62,058 nucleotides of DNA from Rubritalea profundi (GTDB taxonomy: Bacteria > Verrucomicrobiota > Verrucomicrobiia > Verrucomicrobiales > Akkermansiaceae), in contig NZ_MQWA01000001.1 of assembly GCF_002954445.1 (NCBI RefSeq), positions 1,116,732-1,178,789 of the forward strand. Direction: 5' to 3'. The number at the start of each line of letters is the position of its first letter. Positions within the stretch are counted from its first letter, which is position 1. The translations under genes were made by a program, and so were the position numbers. The notes below the pieces were generated by a model that was not told the origin of the DNA, did not search any database, and saw only the letters and a list, made by a program, of their open reading frames with translations. This document shows, one piece after another, positions 43,729 through 51,539 of this stretch.

Positions 43729-45381
43729 TTATGCTGGCAAGCCGTGCGGCAATACATCGGGCTTGACTAAATAGTAGATGCCCTTAGGTAACCCATGTGT
43801 GTCCGCTTTCACTGACTGTATAAAGCCCTCGTCACATAGGGCCAGAACAGCCCCCTCTACAGCGTCCTTTCTCCTTGATAGTCCCTCAATAGCGCTGAAC
43901 GCGTAATTGGCCCGCGCAACTGCCTTGATCATTGACTCACTGAGCACCCCTTGAATTAATAGAGCTTTGCCTGTTTGTCGTTTCCAGCTGTTTATTGATG
44001 TAGTTTCTTTTTGGTCAATCGTGCGAACCAGTGCCTCCTTTAGTGCTTTGCTTTGCTTGGCAAGGCTTCCCCCGCCAATCTCGCCATTGTCAACTGATCT
44101 CGATAGTATCTTTGCCTGACCGTCAACCCATTTGAATGCCCACTCCATTTGCTCCAAAGTAATGATAGGCAATGTGGGGTTCTCAAGAATAGCGAGAAGT
44201 GAAGCGACTTTCTTACTTTTGAGCGTAACTCTTGTCCACGCGGCGCCGCGAGTTGTACCTTCCAAAGTTAGCTGTGCGTCAATTCCATCGTCCATCTTGT
44301 CTATAAAATCCTTAGCATCAGGGGAGAAGATCACGGATCTCGTGTTAGGCGCGCTAGTAGTTGGCCGCGTGATGACTTCTTGCGAGCCTTTTGGATCTTG
44401 CACATCTTCACTCGTGCCTGTGATGTCATAATAATCACTATGCGGGGGCTGGTTTCTAGTGTAACAGCATAAAGCCTCGGCTTCATCCCCTAGGCGACTC
44501 AACGACTCTAGGACTTTTACGGGTATTGGTAGCCGCCCGTTTTCATCTCTCCCTTTGAACTCGTCAAAAGCTTTGCGAGCTTTCGCGATCTCCGTAGCTG
44601 TGCCCACGGCTTCGCAGTACTTCAGGTTCTCGACTGCCTTGCTCATACTCATTGTGGAGGATTGAATTTTGCGGCCTTTCTCTTTTCTCTCGATCAGTAA
44701 GAGCCTAGAAACGAACCCGCCCGTGAGTGAGTCTTGAGAAAGTGAGTCATACATAATCTCACGCGTGCCCTCGCCGACAAGTGTCACACAAGGTGCACAA
44801 ATATCAGGCGCAATATTACCCTTATCAGCGCGCGCGGGCGCTCGTTTGATGTAGCTAGCGCTCGATTGTGAATAAAGCTCCAGTAGCTCGTCAATGATCT
44901 CCTTTTGCTTGCTCGTCTCGTTCGCCTGTGCTTTGGCTAGATATTTGTCAATCTCTGACTTCATGAAAGTGACCGAGCCAATACCGCGATCTGCTAAAGC
45001 GGTTGTGACTCCCTCTTTACTTGCTGGCATAGTTTGGCACATACGTCCAAGAAAGTTTGTCCTGTTGTTTTTGTCTATAGCCTCAAGAGTCCTAGAAATA
45101 TTCTTTGTGATGTCGTCTTTGCCTGCTCCCGAGTCACCAAGTACAGCCATATACAGGTTGCAGCTCGTGTCTTGGTCGAAATGGTACGAGCGCGACGCGA
45201 TACTAGAAGCCACGCCTAGCATTGCAGCTATGCTAAACTCCACATCTGAGTAACGTGCGTTAGCTGTGAAGTTTCGCGCCAATGCCCCAGCCACGCCGCT
45301 CGGATAACCCTCTTTTTGGCTAGCTATTAGCTCGGTCAATCCTTTGTGAATATCAATCTTTTCATTCTCTGTATTTCTCAT
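43729..45381 (-). CDS. DUF3987-type P-loop replication ATPase
   Basis: 550 residues. A P-loop LGDSGAGKDD (residues 81-90) follows NLYMAV, as in the DUF3987 helicase/primase-associated ATPases found in plasmids and phages. The final residue of the usual GKS/GKT is Asp, a notable change. SVTFMKSEIDKYL, then IAPDICAPCVTLVGEGTREIMYDSL and GGFVSRLLLIERKEKGR match the later family segments. No primase active site is visible. It is the best candidate for the replication protein acting on the adjacent repeat-rich region, which lies directly after its stop. Confidence 0.72.
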   Translation of the reverse strand: MRNTENEKIDIHKGLTELIASQKEGYPSGVAGALARNFTANARYSDVEFSIAAMLGVASSIASRSYHFDQDTSCNLYMAVLGDSGAGKDDITKNISRTLEAIDKNNRTNFLGRMCQTMPASKEGVTTALADRGIGSVTFMKSEIDKYLAKAQANETSKQKEIIDELLELYSQSSASYIKRAPARADKGNIAPDICAPCVTLVGEGTREIMYDSLSQDSLTGGFVSRLLLIERKEKGRKIQSSTMSMSKAVENLKYCEAVGTATEIAKARKAFDEFKGRDENGRLPIPVKVLESLSRLGDEAEALCCYTRNQPPHSDYYDITGTSEDVQDPKGSQEVITRPTTSAPNTRSVIFSPDAKDFIDKMDDGIDAQLTLEGTTRGAAWTRVTLKSKKVASLLAILENPTLPIITLEQMEWAFKWVDGQAKILSRSVDNGEIGGGSLAKQSKALKEALVRTIDQKETTSINSWKRQTGKALLIQGVLSESMIKAVARANYAFSAIEGLSRRKDAVEGAVLALCDEGFIQSVKADTHGLPKGIYYLVKPDVLPHGLPA

Positions 45382-45493
45382 CTTATTTTGTGTGTTTCGA
45401 TTTTAACTTAGTATTGGCTTTGTCGCCTTGCTGAGTCCCGTGGTCAGTGGTTCGGTCTGTTTATGGTCGGTTGTGTTGCGTATTATCAAAAAT

Positions 45494-45817
45494 TTATTGA
45501 AAGCTTTTAAGCTCTGGGATTAGCGCTTTATTGAACGCATCAGCATGAAAAGGGTGGTTCGTTGGCGCTTCCTTAAGAGCTGGCAACCCGAAAATCTCTA
45601 GCAGATTCGAGAGGCCCGAGACGCGATGTTTGAACTTGATTGAGCCGCCACCTAAAAAATTAACCTCCACACCTCCTGAGAAGCTAACCGAGCGAACGGC
45701 TTCAAGATTGATAGAGTGGACACCCACGCGTAAAAGCCCCGTTGGAGCATCTTTCGTTATTGCCGCTTTTGTTGGAGCTGCTTTTGTCGTTGTGCCTGTT
45801 GTGTTGTAGTTTTTCAT
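45494..45817 (-). CDS. Small hypothetical protein of the element
   Basis: 107 residues. A Thr/Ala/Lys-rich N-terminus (about 1-25) precedes a compact beta-rich segment (LLRVGVHSINLEAVRSVSFSGGVEVNFLGGG) and a helical end. No family recognised. It is upstream of the DUF3987-type gene by 112 bases on the same strand, so it could be co-transcribed and take part in replication control. Confidence 0.5.
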   Translation of the reverse strand: MKNYNTTGTTTKAAPTKAAITKDAPTGLLRVGVHSINLEAVRSVSFSGGVEVNFLGGGSIKFKHRVSGLSNLLEIFGLPALKEAPTNHPFHADAFNKALIPELKSFQ

Positions 45818-46148
45818 ATCGTATTTGTTATTTTTCGTTATTTGCTTTATTTGCTTTACATTGAGTGAGGTGCTGCTGTGTAAACGTCGCTCTCTACTAA
45901 CGGGTGACTTTTTTTAGATCTCTTCACGTTTTACTACTCTAGCGTGTTACATTTTGCGCCAGAAAACTCACTAACCCCTTGTCCTATTGGTTTTCATTTT
46001 GCTAAAACGAGGAAAAAACTTCCAAATTCCACGGGGTGAAAAGAGCTAAATCAAACGGCTGTTTGTCGGGATCTTGAGAGATCACACGCTAAATCATCTT
46101 GCGGGTTAGCCCTCTGTAGGTTGTCATAAATCGCCAAAGTGATTAGCC
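45818..46148. other. Gene-free spacer (331 bases)
   Basis: No frame with coherent coding character. It is AT-richer than its neighbours and probably holds the promoter for the replication genes. No specific site is recognised. Confidence 0.4.
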
Positions 46149-46430
46149 CTAGCGCTTTGTTTTCTTAGCATACGAGAAAGCGGTCTTGCGATCCTCGAAG
46201 ACTTTAGCGCCGTATCGGGCCGCGCGCGCTCGCGTCAGAATCAAGACCTTGCCACGCTTGACCGCGTAAACCTCGCCGTCTCTTAGTACGGGCACGATAT
46301 AGCGGATAGAGCGCTTGCCCGTGTAGGGATTCTTTGCACCGCTCGCCTCGGGCTGGCAAGTCGCTGAACGAGCTGACACCAAGGGCGCGAGCGTGGTCAA
46401 GATAGCTAGGATGGGTAAAATTTTCTTCAT
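46149..46430 (-). CDS. Small exported basic protein
   Basis: 93 residues with a signal peptide (MKKILPILAILTTLAPLVSA). The mature part is basic, with YIVPVLRDGEVYAVKRGKVLIL and a Lys/Arg-rich end. An overlapping frame on the same strand (46204-46488) has no signal peptide and is not preferred. Function unknown. Confidence 0.5.
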   Translation of the reverse strand: MKKILPILAILTTLAPLVSARSATCQPEASGAKNPYTGKRSIRYIVPVLRDGEVYAVKRGKVLILTRARAARYGAKVFEDRKTAFSYAKKTKR

Positions 46431-46491
46431 ATTTAAGGCGCAAAATCAACTCTTTCTTACTTGTTTTCGCTAGAATTGGAGCAATCAAGCC

Positions 46492-46524
46492 AAAAAAAAG
46501 AGCCCCGAGCTAAACTCGGGACTC
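46492..46524 (-). terminator. Terminator after the excisionase-like gene
   Basis: On the minus strand GAGTCCCGAG and CTCGGGGCTC pair (one mismatch), followed by T8. It lies 34 bases after the gene stop. Confidence 0.88.
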
Positions 46525-46557
46525 CATGAACCCACACAAATATAAGAGGTTTGAAAT

Positions 46558-46755
46558 CTATTTAGAGTTTGCGCCGAGCGCTTCGAGAACAGCCTTTAAG
46601 TCATAGCGGCGGGACTTACCCAGCGTTACAAAAGGGATTCGATTGCTGAGACTCTCTTGCGAGACCACGCGGGGGCAAATACCGAGCCGCTTCGCTAACT
46701 CGATACGAGAGAGGAGAACTGGTTGTTCGTTTGTGATGTTTTTTTGAAGTTCCAT
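46558..46755 (-). CDS. Excisionase-like MerR-type HTH protein
   Basis: 65 residues. LLSRIELAKRLGICPRVVSQESLSNRIPFVTLGKSRRYDLKAV (described over residues 14-56) is the HTH_17 pattern of phage and plasmid excisionases: a winged helix-turn-helix with the RxY-D wing. It is close to the right end of the element, where it could steer the integrase toward excision or act as a repressor. Confidence 0.72.
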   Translation of the reverse strand: MELQKNITNEQPVLLSRIELAKRLGICPRVVSQESLSNRIPFVTLGKSRRYDLKAVLEALGANSK

Positions 46756-47387
46756 ATACTCTCTGCTGAGGATTCAACTCTTTTCCGCTTAATCCCTCCC
46801 GCATCGCGCTTTTTTCTATAATGAATGACAGCGCGCCCGTGAACGATAAACCTAGGCCGTGTTCTCGTTCCTTTCCGCGTTAGCCCCGCGTCACCATAAG
46901 AGCCACTAGCGCGCCCGTGAGCGCGTCGCCCGCCTCCCGTGACAACTTGCCAGCAAACTGGATCGCGAGCTCTATTTCCGTATTTTAGCCAACTTAATCG
47001 GCACGGTTACGGCACGCTAGATCCCTTATTGCCGCCTTATTTGATAAATCCCGAGAGTAGAGAGGACTCCGCAAAATGGCGAGAAAGGCGCTTTAACTGC
47101 TTAATCTAAAAGGATTTAAAGCCAGTCAACAATAAAAGCCCCGTGACGTGTCGCACGTTTCGGATAAACTTCCCTACTTTTCAATTCGTCGAATGACTGC
47201 AACTATTGACTGCAACTAGTTCATCGCGCTGGTCACTTAAAAAGCTTTCGTCCTTTTTCGCATTTTCGCGGTTGGAATTTTCTTCAGAGTGCTGGTCTGG
47301 AAACTGAACTCAGCCCACTGAACACCTCCCCCACCCTAGAGTCAGCGTAGACTTTTCTTTACCTCTCTAACCAGAGCACTCAGTATT
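46756..47387. other. Gene-free right end of the element and upstream region of the TamB-like gene
   Basis: Contains CGCCCGTGAGCGCGTCGC (46912-46929), also found at 41788-41805, then the right attachment repeat (47155) and, outside the element, a tandem TGACTGCAACTA repeat (47194-47205 and 47207-47218). No gene seen. Confidence 0.55.
47155..47166. repeat. Putative right attachment site core
   Basis: Second copy of ACGTTTCGGATA in the same orientation as at 33843-33854. The chance of a 12-base match between two stretches of about 200 bases is roughly 0.2 per cent. Confidence 0.55.
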
Positions 47388-50300
47388 GTGGAGATAAGCG
47401 AAAACTGTATGCTTGATGATCCCTGCCCAATAACCAAACCAAAACGCAAATGGCGTAAGCGACTGCTTTGGCTCACTGGCTTCCTATGTGTTTTAGTCTG
47501 GGCGCTCAATGGCCCGCTCGCCCGCTGGGGTGTGCACTACGCGATTGATCAAGCATTGCTGAGTCAAGAGATGGAAGGCGATTGTAAAGTCAACGGCACC
47601 TTGAGAACTGGCTTCACCCTCAGCCAATTTGACTACATTGGAACAGGAGGTTTGCAGAAAATCCAGTTTAGCCAAGCTTCAGCCGACTACCGGCTATTCA
47701 GAGAGCTGATTCATGGGCAAGTACGTGGAGTCACCCTCCACGATGCCACCATGGTGATCGACCTCTCCAAATTTGTCTCCTCTGAATCTGATGAAGAAAC
47801 CAGTATTCAAAAAATCAAGAAGACTCTCTTTCTAGTCAGGGAATGGGTACGCCAGCCAGCAATTCAGCTGAGTGACATTGATGTCTCACTTCTCAGAGAC
47901 GACGAACTTTTTGCTGAATTCCAATTGCAGTCGCTCCATCATACTAAGCAGAGCGATAGCTACCATCTAGTAGGGTTCCAAACTAAGGATAGCGAACATA
48001 TAGAAACTCCCCTGCAAGATGTGGATCTCATTTGGACTGACTCGAAAATTGACCTCGGCAGGCTAGAAATTTTACCCGATGTGGCTCTACTCGAAGCGCA
48101 TGCTGATTGGTCAGCTAAGCTCAAAGGCTCGGCCCAATTACAGATTCTTACTGCGGAAATATCAGTAGAAATGAGTGAGGAAATTTCAGCCAAATTGCAT
48201 AGTGGGTCGCTCGATGCAGCAACCTTGGCTCAACGGTTTCAGCTAGAACTCCCATTCGATTTCTCACTCAACGCGCTCGATGCCAGAGTCGACAACTGGC
48301 TCGACCCTATACCCACATGGAAAATCTCCTGTGGGCTAGATCTCGCAAATATCGAATACGACGAGTACCAACTCGAATACACCAAGCTTCATTTCAGCCA
48401 AAATGAGGGAGACTACGATCTAAAGCTCGATACCGTGTTTAAGAAAGCGCCGCTACACGCTGAGCTCGTGGGAAGATGGACGAACTTGGCAGCCGAGAGC
48501 TGGTGGAGCTACACCGATCTAAAGTATCAAATCAACTGCGCCAAACTCGCCAACATCTCAAGCCTCATTCCCACACTTCCTGAAAAACTGGAGTTAGGAG
48601 AGACTAGCGTAGCTCTCGAGGGTGTGATCAAAATCGCCGACCTCAAGCTGGTAGACCTCGACACTCAGTTGAAAATCGATGGTGCTAAAATCGACCAGAC
48701 TCCCATTCCCTCTATCCAGATCGACGCCGTCTATAGCCACCTAAAAAAGGGGGCGGTAAAAGTGACAGCCAAAGATGAGGACGCCATTCCCATCCAAATT
48801 GATGCGAGTTACACCTTCGAGAACGACAAGTATGAAGCCGAAATCTCCGTCGTAGAAAAACACCCACTTTGGATCAATAAAATCCTCGCAGCCTACGACA
48901 CTGGCCTGGAAATTGAAAACTCTCTCAATCTCCATTGGAAAGGGAATGGCCACTCAGACCTCGCCGCCCCACAGACAGGCAAGCTTGCCGTTGCACCACT
49001 GAGCATCAGCTATAAAGACGAGAATTACCAACTCGAAGACACTCATCTTCATTTCACCCAAAATGATGGATCATACGAACTAAAGCTAGACAGCCTCTAT
49101 AAGAAGGCACCGCTACAGGCTGAGTTTGTGGGTAAATGGACTAACTTAGCTGCCGAGAACTGGTGGAGTTACACCGATTTAAAGTATCAAATCAGCTGCG
49201 CCGAACTCGGCAACATCCCAAGCCTCATCCACGCACTTCCTGACGCGCTAGAGCTAGGGAAAACCAGCGTAGCGCTAGAAGGAAAGATCAAAGTCGACGA
49301 CTTCGAGCTAGTAAGCCTCGATACTCAGTTGAAAATCGACGGAGTCAATATCGACCAGACTCCCGTTCCCTCTATCCAGATAGATGCCGTCTATAGCCAG
49401 CTACAAAAAGGAACTGTAAAAGTGACAGCCACAGACGGAGAGTCCATTCCTATAGAAATAGAGGCTAGCTACACCTTCGACGACGACAAGTATCAGGCTG
49501 AGATCGCCGTCGTAGAAAAACACCCGCTTTGGATCAATAAATTCCTCGCAGCCTACGACACTGGCCTTAAAGTTGAGAACTCACTCAGTCTCCACTGGCA
49601 AGGGACCGGTCACTCAGACCTGGAAGCTCCTCAAGTTGGCAAGCTTACTCTTGAACCACTAAAGCTCAGCTATAAAGAGGAGGCCTTCGAACTCACCACT
49701 GGATTAGAGTATCAATGGCCAGAATCAGTCACCCTCAAACCCCTGCAAATCAGACATGACGATTTCACAGCCAATGCTGAACTCCACTGGGATGGACAGT
49801 TTATCCACCTCAATAAGGGTTCAGTTTCTAAGGGCGAGGAGAGTATCTCAACCATTATTGCCAAGATCCCATTCACACGTGAGATCAACTCACTCGAGAG
49901 TTTTTTGGCGCAAGAAAATCCATGGTTAGTCGATGCCGACTCCAAACTCTTGCCTATTCAGAAAATCAGCCAATGGCTAAAACTCGATAACATCAAACAG
50001 ATGCATGGTCTTGAAGGCTCAGTCTCTCTTAGCCTTGACCTTATTGGATCGCCTCACAAACCTGACATCAAAGGAAATCTAAAGCTTGAGGGGCTTCGAG
50101 GAATTGCCAATAAAGATCTCGCTCCGCTCCACATGCTCGCCGACTTTGAAACCCAAGACCAACGTCTCAGCTTCACAGGTGTGCTAACCGAAGCAAAGAC
50201 CCAAAGGATGAAGCTAGATTTAGCTATCCCTCTCACCCCCCTTCAATGGGTTCAAAAATCTGAAAATCTAGACGCTATCCTCAAAGAGTCCAAGGTCGAC

Positions 50301-51539
50301 GGCAAGCTCAAGATAAACACACTCCCACTCAACCGCATAGCGAGGTTTCTTCCCCAACTCAAAGAGGTCACCGGCCACCTCGATGGCAATGCAACGATCA
50401 CCGGCACCTTGCTTGACCCTCAGATCGAGCTCGACACACGCATTGAAATCCCGCTCCTCGTCATTGCTGATGATACTGTCGATGACATCAGCGATATCCT
50501 CATAGAATTCAAAGCGAACTCCGACCGGAAAATCACCGCAAACTTGAAAGCCTCAGTCAATGGTGGCCTGTTCCAAGCCGATGCTAAAGTGGACCTTGCA
50601 GACCTCAAAAATCCACTCTTTGAAGTCAACGCCAAGACCGACTATGCAATGGTCTTCCGCAATGACTCCATTTCTGTCAGAGCCAACGCTAAGCTCAAAT
50701 TAGCTGGCACCTTAGAAGACGCAACGCTCAGCGGCGACATTGGATTCGTCGAATCGCTCTTCTATAAGGATATCGATATTTTACCCATCGGAGTTCCCAG
50801 TTCAGCCGTCTCAAAGGTTGAACTTCCAGCCATCGATTCAAAGAATTTCACGATCCCTATCCCCAAGCCATTCGACGCATGGAAGCTCGGCCTCAAAGTG
50901 AGTATGCAGGATCCTCTGCTTATTCGGGGCAACATCGCCGGCGGCCAGATCGAAGGGGGCGTCAAGGTCACTGGAACCTTTGCCGAACCAGCCCTAGACG
51001 GGACTATTTACGCCAAATATGTGGTCGCTAAACTACCCTTCAGCACACTCAAAATCCACAAAGGTGAAATCAAATTCCACCCAAAGAACGGCCTCATTCC
51101 CACCCTCGACATCCAAGGCAAATCAGTCGTCAGTAACTATGACACCAGCATCTTCGTCTATGGACTAGCGACATCTCCTAAAACGACTTTTACCTCCTTC
51201 CCGCCACTCGCCAAAAATGACATCATGACCTTGCTCGCCACGGGAGTCACAGCCCAGGATCTGAGTAATAATAAGGAAGCAGCTACACTCCGTGCTCTCC
51301 AACTTTTTCTAGCCAAAATCAAACAGGAATCTGGCCAGTCGCATAGCACTAAAATACTGGAAGTCATCCTCTCTAGCATCGATGACTTCGAGTTCAACAT
51401 TAACGAAACTAACGGATTCACTGGGCGAAAGTTTTCCTCCGCAAAAATCAAACTCAACGACCGCATCTACATCACCGCCCAAGTGGACGAGAAAAAGCAA
51501 ACTCGTGGCCTCGTTGTCTTTGTTCTGAAGTTTCGCTAA
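47388..51539 (+). CDS. TamB-like translocation/assembly protein with internal duplication
   Basis: 1383 residues with a GTG start. An N-terminal anchor (about 25-45) is followed by long repetitive beta-strand sequence of the AsmA/TamB type and a C-terminal TamB domain (about 1000-1383: IRGNIAGGQIEGGVKVTGTF, GEIKFHPKNGLIPTLDIQG, NDIMTLLATG). Residues 327-546 and 547-766 are a tandem duplication, about 73 per cent identical by hand count. TamB-like proteins span the periplasm and move lipids or help outer-membrane proteins. The stop overlaps the next start (TAATG), a TamA/BamA-family gene, supporting the pairing. Confidence 0.88.
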   Translation: MEISENCMLDDPCPITKPKRKWRKRLLWLTGFLCVLVWALNGPLARWGVHYAIDQALLSQEMEGDCKVNGTLRTGFTLSQFDYIGTGGLQKIQFSQASADYRLFRELIHGQVRGVTLHDATMVIDLSKFVSSESDEETSIQKIKKTLFLVREWVRQPAIQLSDIDVSLLRDDELFAEFQLQSLHHTKQSDSYHLVGFQTKDSEHIETPLQDVDLIWTDSKIDLGRLEILPDVALLEAHADWSAKLKGSAQLQILTAEISVEMSEEISAKLHSGSLDAATLAQRFQLELPFDFSLNALDARVDNWLDPIPTWKISCGLDLANIEYDEYQLEYTKLHFSQNEGDYDLKLDTVFKKAPLHAELVGRWTNLAAESWWSYTDLKYQINCAKLANISSLIPTLPEKLELGETSVALEGVIKIADLKLVDLDTQLKIDGAKIDQTPIPSIQIDAVYSHLKKGAVKVTAKDEDAIPIQIDASYTFENDKYEAEISVVEKHPLWINKILAAYDTGLEIENSLNLHWKGNGHSDLAAPQTGKLAVAPLSISYKDENYQLEDTHLHFTQNDGSYELKLDSLYKKAPLQAEFVGKWTNLAAENWWSYTDLKYQISCAELGNIPSLIHALPDALELGKTSVALEGKIKVDDFELVSLDTQLKIDGVNIDQTPVPSIQIDAVYSQLQKGTVKVTATDGESIPIEIEASYTFDDDKYQAEIAVVEKHPLWINKFLAAYDTGLKVENSLSLHWQGTGHSDLEAPQVGKLTLEPLKLSYKEEAFELTTGLEYQWPESVTLKPLQIRHDDFTANAELHWDGQFIHLNKGSVSKGEESISTIIAKIPFTREINSLESFLAQENPWLVDADSKLLPIQKISQWLKLDNIKQMHGLEGSVSLSLDLIGSPHKPDIKGNLKLEGLRGIANKDLAPLHMLADFETQDQRLSFTGVLTEAKTQRMKLDLAIPLTPLQWVQKSENLDAILKESKVDGKLKINTLPLNRIARFLPQLKEVTGHLDGNATITGTLLDPQIELDTRIEIPLLVIADDTVDDISDILIEFKANSDRKITANLKASVNGGLFQADAKVDLADLKNPLFEVNAKTDYAMVFRNDSISVRANAKLKLAGTLEDATLSGDIGFVESLFYKDIDILPIGVPSSAVSKVELPAIDSKNFTIPIPKPFDAWKLGLKVSMQDPLLIRGNIAGGQIEGGVKVTGTFAEPALDGTIYAKYVVAKLPFSTLKIHKGEIKFHPKNGLIPTLDIQGKSVVSNYDTSIFVYGLATSPKTTFTSFPPLAKNDIMTLLATGVTAQDLSNNKEAATLRALQLFLAKIKQESGQSHSTKILEVILSSIDDFEFNINETNGFTGRKFSSAKIKLNDRIYITAQVDEKKQTRGLVVFVLKFR
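48366..49685 (+). repeat. In-frame 660-bp tandem duplication inside the TamB-like gene
   Basis: Copy one 48366-49025, copy two 49026-49685, period exactly 660 bp (220 residues). Both contain WWSYTDLKYQI, DTQLKIDG, PSIQIDAVYS and VVEKHPLWINK. Confidence 0.93.

Larger units (their letters stand above)
33843..47166. mobile_element. Putative integrative element (plasmid-like or satellite), about 13.3 kb
   Basis: The block is flanked by the direct repeat ACGTTTCGGATA (33843-33854 and 47155-47166). Just inside the left repeat is a tyrosine integrase gene reading inward; about 400 bases inside the right end is an excisionase-like gene. Between them are a DUF3987-type replication ATPase, a repeat-rich noncoding region, and genes mostly without recognisable backbone function. 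Base use differs from the flanks, with many GCGCGC runs. Removing the block would bring phoU and the TamB-like gene within about 360 bases of each other. No phage structural, packaging or conjugation gene was recognised. Confidence 0.7.

Noticed and set aside
46204-46488. 94-residue frame overlapping the small exported protein
   Set aside because: It lacks a signal peptide and ends in low-complexity Arg/Gly sequence, while the alternative frame has a clear signal peptide.
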